Source of the DNA: Epiperipatus broadwayi
Taxonomy: Eukaryota; Onychophora; Udeonychophora; Euonychophora; Peripatidae
Direction: 5' to 3'
Assembly: GCA_028023455.1 (NCBI GenBank)
Contig: JAQFVV010006238.1
Span: 5,154,572 to 5,218,571 of the forward strand
Length of the DNA stretch: 64,000 bases
The notes beneath the pieces were generated by a model that worked only from the letters and a program-made list of their open reading frames with translations, made no database searches and was not told the origin of the DNA. The position numbers and the translations under genes are program-made. The first letter of the stretch is position 1. The number at the start of each line of letters is the position of its first letter. This document shows, piece by piece, positions 60,394 through 64,000 of the stretch.

Positions 60394-60874
60394 ACATATA
60401 TATATAAAATAAACAAAATTCCTAAAAATATAAAACATTGTTATGGTTTGAAAAAGATGATTTTTCCACTAAAAAAAAAAAAAGACACGGTTATTAATAA
60501 CATGAATGATGTTATAAAGTGTGTTAAATAATTCTACAAAAATAACTATATAAAAGTAATAACAGAAAAGTATATCAAAGAGTGATAACAATATTGTTTA
60601 AAGTAACATATGTGTTAAATGAAGAGCCATACAATAAAGTTTATAAAAAAATTACAAATGGTGAACAAATAAAGAAACGTACATTAATCTTTCCTTTTGT
60701 ATTTCTTATATTCAATAGAGTTCTAACCCTAACTGGTTTGGCACTGTAATAAAACAATGAACTCCAGCTCTTGAGTTTATGGACAAGGATCCATTTTTGC
60801 CCTTTCTGATGTTCAGACTTCTTGTGAATCCCCAAACCATAAAACCATAAGATTTTTATTCCAATTTTTGCACT
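60394..60874. other. Non-coding sequence, nothing recognised
   Basis: A 79-codon minus frame at 60880-60641 has no recognised family. No other feature. Confidence 0.4.
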
Positions 60875-60982
60875 CTTCATATTGCTTTATTCATTTCAAA
60901 TTATTTAATTCAAATTACCTGAGGAAGTCTACAAGACAGTTGAAACCGTAAAGTATTTTAAATTGAATAAAGCATTATGAAG
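60875..60982 (+). ncRNA. Inverted repeat enclosing a hammerhead-like core
   Basis: The arms CTTCATATTGCTTTATTCA and TGAATAAAGCATTATGAAG surround CTGAGGA (60919-60925), a hairpin GTCT/AGAC and GAAAC (60942-60946). The CTGAGGA box and GAAA are exact, but stem II is asymmetric and stems I and III do not pair well. It resembles the 3' ends of PLEs, and an AATAAA lies just downstream. Confidence 0.45.
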
Positions 60983-61249
60983 TAACGAAGTAAAAATTTG
61001 TTGGAAATAAAAAAAAAAGTTGTCAAAATTACAAGCAAAATGTCTCAATAATAAAAATAAGTCAGGTAACTGATAAAATAAGGTAATATACCTTTGATAA
61101 TAAATAAAGTAAGATGCTAAGATTTACAAATCAATCAGTCTTTTATAAGATATTTACTAAAAAAAAAAACCCAGTATGTTGCCTATACAGAACTTTAGGA
61201 TAAAGTTAATTAAGAAGACAATATAAATGTAAAAGTAGTATACAATATA

Positions 61250-61440
61250 ATAAAACCTGTCCAATTACTAAGAGAAATTATAGAACATATAAGAGTATGA
61301 GTTTTTGACTTTTGTTGGATATATTATTACAAAGAAATATTTGATTCTATAAAAATTATTTCTATTATTAAAGATTTGAAGCATCATACATAGTATTATC
61401 CAGTGAAGAGATAACTGCTTTCTGTAGTACCATTTTCAGA
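61250..61440 (+). pseudogene. RTE-type LINE fragment, reverse transcriptase part
   Basis: VQLLREIIEHIRV, stop, then WIYYYKEIFDSIKIISII parallels HIQVVREVIENTNKY and FVDYEKAFDCICISSVI of the 30.7 kb copy. The catalytic D of motif A is lost. This is a weak but ordered match. Confidence 0.5.
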
Positions 61441-61559
61441 AAGATTCACCATAAATTTTAAGAAATTAGCATGTCTAAATCACATGTTATTGCATAAAAT
61501 GTGACAGTATGTTTTTATCATTATTGATCATCTTCTGTACTCTCTCTGCCATCATAAAA

Positions 61560-62009
61560 ACATGCAAACCACTTGAACTAACGAAAACCTTGAGCAACAA
61601 ATTCAGCATAATATTCAGAACTCCACCCAACACTAATAGGTTGATCAATAACTCCAAAGACTACATTGATCCAGCGCTCACCCCACATGTGGTGTACTCC
61701 ATTTCCTGCCCCCAAGCCGGATGCCATGCCACATATTATGGTGAAACGAAAGCCACAATTAACACCAGATTGGCTCAACATCGGTACACCTTCAACAGAG
61801 CCCAAACGAACAGCAGTACATCTTCTGCATTTTTTGAACATACTAAACAATCAGGGCACAATTTCATTCCCGCTAACCCCGTTATTTTATGCTCAGAACC
61901 AAACGACTACAGGAGAAAAATAAAGGAGGCATTCTACATTAACAGAGACATCCATGCAATCAATAGAAGAGACACGTGCTTCGACATCTCGAAAAAATGG
62001 GCTATGTAA
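61560..62009 (+). pseudogene. Penelope-like element, intact-looking GIY-YIG endonuclease end
   Basis: About 150 codons end at TAA 62007-62009. The domain shows HVVYSISCPQAGCHATYYGE, then INTRLAQHRY, FFEHTKQSGHNF and KIKEAFYI, with the Tyr, Gly, Arg and Glu typical of a GIY-YIG nuclease and a C-x5-C/H arrangement in front. The frame is open and richer in GC than its surroundings, so this copy is younger than the one at 4 kb, which it resembles closely. The reverse transcriptase is missing, and upstream sequence is RTE-derived. The ATG at 61509 is probably not a true start, because PLE proteins begin far upstream. Confidence 0.88.
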
Positions 62010-62062
62010 CAGTAACTCATTTGAATATTCTCATTTACATATATTAAGTACATTTTCACGAA

Positions 62063-62103
62063 GGCTATGAGTATGAGGCACGGTTCCTCGAAAACGTTCA
62101 GCC
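62063..62103 (+). ncRNA. PLE 3' stem-loop with GAAA
   Basis: Outer stem GGCT/AGCC (62063-62066 with 62100-62103), then ATGAGTAT, inner hairpin GAGG/CCTC with loop CACGGTT, then GAAAACGTTC. It is 54 bp after the stop codon. The minus-strand PLE at 4 kb has the same order with a compensatory pair. A degenerate hammerhead is the likeliest origin. Confidence 0.6.
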
Positions 62104-63100
62104 AAATTTATTATTAACTATATATTTTTTCTCTAATAGTTTACAATTAAATATTTTTATTATTACAAATAAGGAGAAATTAAAACCACATTTATGTCAT
62201 ATTTAATATAAATTATTTCAAATGTTTCAATAGCAGTTTTTACACATTTAAAACAATAACATAATATTAATGCATTGCTTCATAAAGGGTTAAAGTACAA
62301 AACATTCAGTTACATTTTTGTAACTTTAAATGAGCCTTAAAATATTTATGGTCAATACCTAAACTATGTCACTGCATAACACATGCATTGATTTAGAAAT
62401 GGAACTTTAAGCAGTTTGGAGAGAACGACTTTTTTTATGAACATACTATACAGTTTCAATACACAATATTGCAAAACTGTAATAATTTTTTATGAAAATA
62501 TAACAATAACGCACTACATGATATGACTGACTTTGGGTTAAATGTAATTATATGTTGGACTATTTTCATCTCAGAGTTTGATTTTCTAAACTTTGAACTA
62601 GCTTATAAGATTCAAATGTTCTCAAATCTGCGATATATTAGAATTCAGACTCTAAAAATTTGTCTCAGATGAGAACATTTATAATTTAAATCTGTCTATA
62701 ATTTTTTATTACTAAATTTTACTTATATTTTAAATTTATTATTATTTATGCCGTAATACTTCGTTTGCACTAGATAATGGTTTTCATTTTTTCGAGTGAA
62801 AAAAATAATTTAAACGCTTATTAGATATCATAATTCTATCACTAAATGATAATCTTAATGTTCATTATAAACAATAAAAACTGTTATAAATATCATAATC
62901 TTTTCAATGATATTTTTTGAAAGAACTGTTAAATTTAACGAACTGTAGGGTTTTCTTATAATTTAATATATGTACTGTATTGATTATTTTTGAATGCAGC
63001 TTTGAATTATTTAAGATTAGATAATCTTTTAGCTGAATTGTTAAATTCTTTTTAACTGAAACACACAGGCTTATTATATACCTGTGTTTATATATGTAAT
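62104..63100. other. A+T-rich sequence, nothing recognised
   Basis: No supported feature up to the first retrozyme B copy. Confidence 0.5.
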
Positions 63101-63109
63101 ATATAGGGT

Positions 63110-63420
63110 ATATGAGCACAAACTTTCACACGACCCACCACTCTCCACACTATCTCATAACACTGATACACTTGAACACATATACGTTGAAAAGATAAAT
63201 AATCACCAATATCCGTATTTCATGCTAAACCAGCAATCATCAGTTGGTCCAGATTACCATCTCTACACGTATATGCTATAAGTGCTCAGGTATATATTAA
63301 GATAGCAAATCCTCATACTTTAATGGACAGGCTTCAAACTACTCCACACTCCAACTGTTCAACCGTCCATCCAATTGAAAATCTGATGATAAAATGCTCA
63401 AAGGCCACCCTAAGGCCGAG
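63110..63420 (-). mobile_element. Retrozyme family B copy, partial
   Basis: Matches the 477 bp unit of 35.3-36.3 kb from CCACACTATCTCATA through the ribozyme (63199-63257) to AAAATCTGATGAT, then diverges. Confidence 0.75.
63199..63257 (-). ncRNA. Hammerhead ribozyme motif B3
   Basis: Minus strand: outer stem I GTAATC/GATTAT, inner ACCAA/TTGGT, CTGATGA (63243-63237), stem II with a mismatched closing pair then TGC/GCA, GAA, stem III with one mismatch, cleavage A. Confidence 0.72.
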
Positions 63421-63572
63421 ATTCTTGTCAAAATCAACTTTATTTATACTTTTCTAAATATATTCAACAGTAAATATAGAGGATTTGAACTCAGATTTTC
63501 AAGCGTGCCCTTCAACTATCCACACTTTTCATACAACTGATACACACGACCACACACATGTAGAAAAGATTA

Positions 63573-63631
63573 ATAATCACCAATATACGTATTTCATGCT
63601 AAACCAGCACTCATCAGTTGGTCCAGACTAT
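63573..63631 (-). ncRNA. Hammerhead ribozyme motif B4
   Basis: Minus strand: outer stem I ATAGTC/GATTAT (one G-T), inner ACCAA/TTGGT, CTGATGA (63617-63611), stem II GTGC/GCAT, GAA (63595-63593), perfect palindromic stem III ATACGTAT (63592-63585), cleavage A at 63584. Confidence 0.87.
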
Positions 63632-63969
63632 CATCTCTCACACATATATATAATCAATGCTCAGTTTATATTAAGTTAGCAAATCTTCATACTTTAATGG
63701 ACAGGCTTCAATCCTCTACAACCTCCAACTTTTCAGCCATCCATATCATTGAAAATCTGATGATGAAAACTCAAATCCCATGCTGATGCTAATATTATTG
63801 CCATGTCCATGCAATCAGCATGGGATATGAGTTTTTATCATCAGATTTTCAATGATATGGATGGCTAAAAAGTTGGAGGTTGCACTGGATTGAAGCCTGT
63901 CCATTAAAGTATGAAGATTTGCTAACTTAATATAAACTGAGCATTGATTATATATATGTGTGAGAGATG

Positions 63970-64000
63970 ATAGTCTGGACCAACTGATGAGTGCTGGTTT
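63970..64000 (+). ncRNA. Hammerhead ribozyme motif B5, 5' half only
   Basis: ATAGTC, TGG, ACCAA, CTGATGA (63984-63990) and the first half of stem II are present; the rest lies beyond the window. Confidence 0.7.

Larger units (their letters stand above)
63470..64000. mobile_element. Retrozyme family B fold-back, cut by the window end
   Basis: A minus-oriented B unit (63470 to about 63786) is followed after about 26 bp by its inverted partner (63812-64000), giving arms of at least 189 bp. The right arm continues past the window and begins its own ribozyme (63970-64000). This repeats the head-to-head arrangement seen for family A. Confidence 0.85.

Overview
This is a eukaryotic, very probably invertebrate metazoan, window of strongly A+T-rich non-coding DNA. 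No host protein-coding gene, rRNA or functional tRNA gene can be supported. Everything recognisable is mobile-element material: Penelope-like elements (PLEs) with GIY-YIG endonuclease tails, an RTE-type LINE family in many 5'-truncated or broken copies, a hAT transposase fossil, a 5.2 kb non-autonomous LTR element carrying only gag, very short tRNA-Gly-derived SINEs with target-site duplications, and large microsatellites. The species cannot be named from the sequence.

The most interesting content is a set of short repeats (families A, B and C) whose copies carry hammerhead self-cleaving ribozyme (HHR) motifs. I count 13 motifs with the full conserved core: a CTGANGA box, a stem II hairpin, GAA, a tiny self-complementary stem III, and a cleavage nucleotide after U16.1. 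Most also have a closing stem I. Family B occurs as a tandem dimer of 477 bp units, and family A as tandem units of about 427-446 bp. This is the architecture of animal retrozymes, small non-autonomous retroelements thought to move as circular RNAs with PLE help. Several copies are followed by an inverted partner, making long fold-back hairpins. A further HHR precedes a PLE fragment, and all four PLE 3' ends keep a hairpin followed by GAAA, which looks like a decayed HHR half.

Layout: 0-3.1 kb featureless; 3.1-5.3 kb HHR and two convergent PLE remnants around an (AT)n tract; 6.6-7.3 kb tandem repeat E; 8.1-9.3 kb retrozyme A fold-back and a C copy; 10.8-16.0 kb LTR-gag-LTR element on the minus strand, with a sequencing-adapter-like block inside one LTR; 17-18 kb two SINEs; 18.3-19.2 kb retrozyme A array; 22.4-23.2 kb repeat E fragment joined to a 550 bp TATC microsatellite; 24.8-26.8 kb hAT fossil with a nested SINE; 27.4-28.7 kb PLE; 28.8-33.9 kb RTE LINE remnants; 35.3-36.3 kb retrozyme B tandem dimer; 37.8-38.8 kb RTE remnant with a nested insertion; 39.2 kb SINE; 40.3 kb tandem repeat; 42.3-43.2 kb decayed A fold-back and the best-formed HHR (C2); 44-50 kb mostly unrecognised; 50.1-51.6 kb retrozyme A array; 53-55 kb hairpins, a GC-richer island and tandem repeats; 58.6-62.1 kb RTE and PLE remnants; 63.1-64.0 kb retrozyme B copies ending in a palindrome cut by the window edge.

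Functionally the pieces fit a parasite network. PLE and RTE are the autonomous retroelement classes. The HHR repeats and tRNA-Gly SINEs are the non-autonomous ones, and the gag-only LTR element would need pol from elsewhere. Which enzyme mobilises which repeat is inference.
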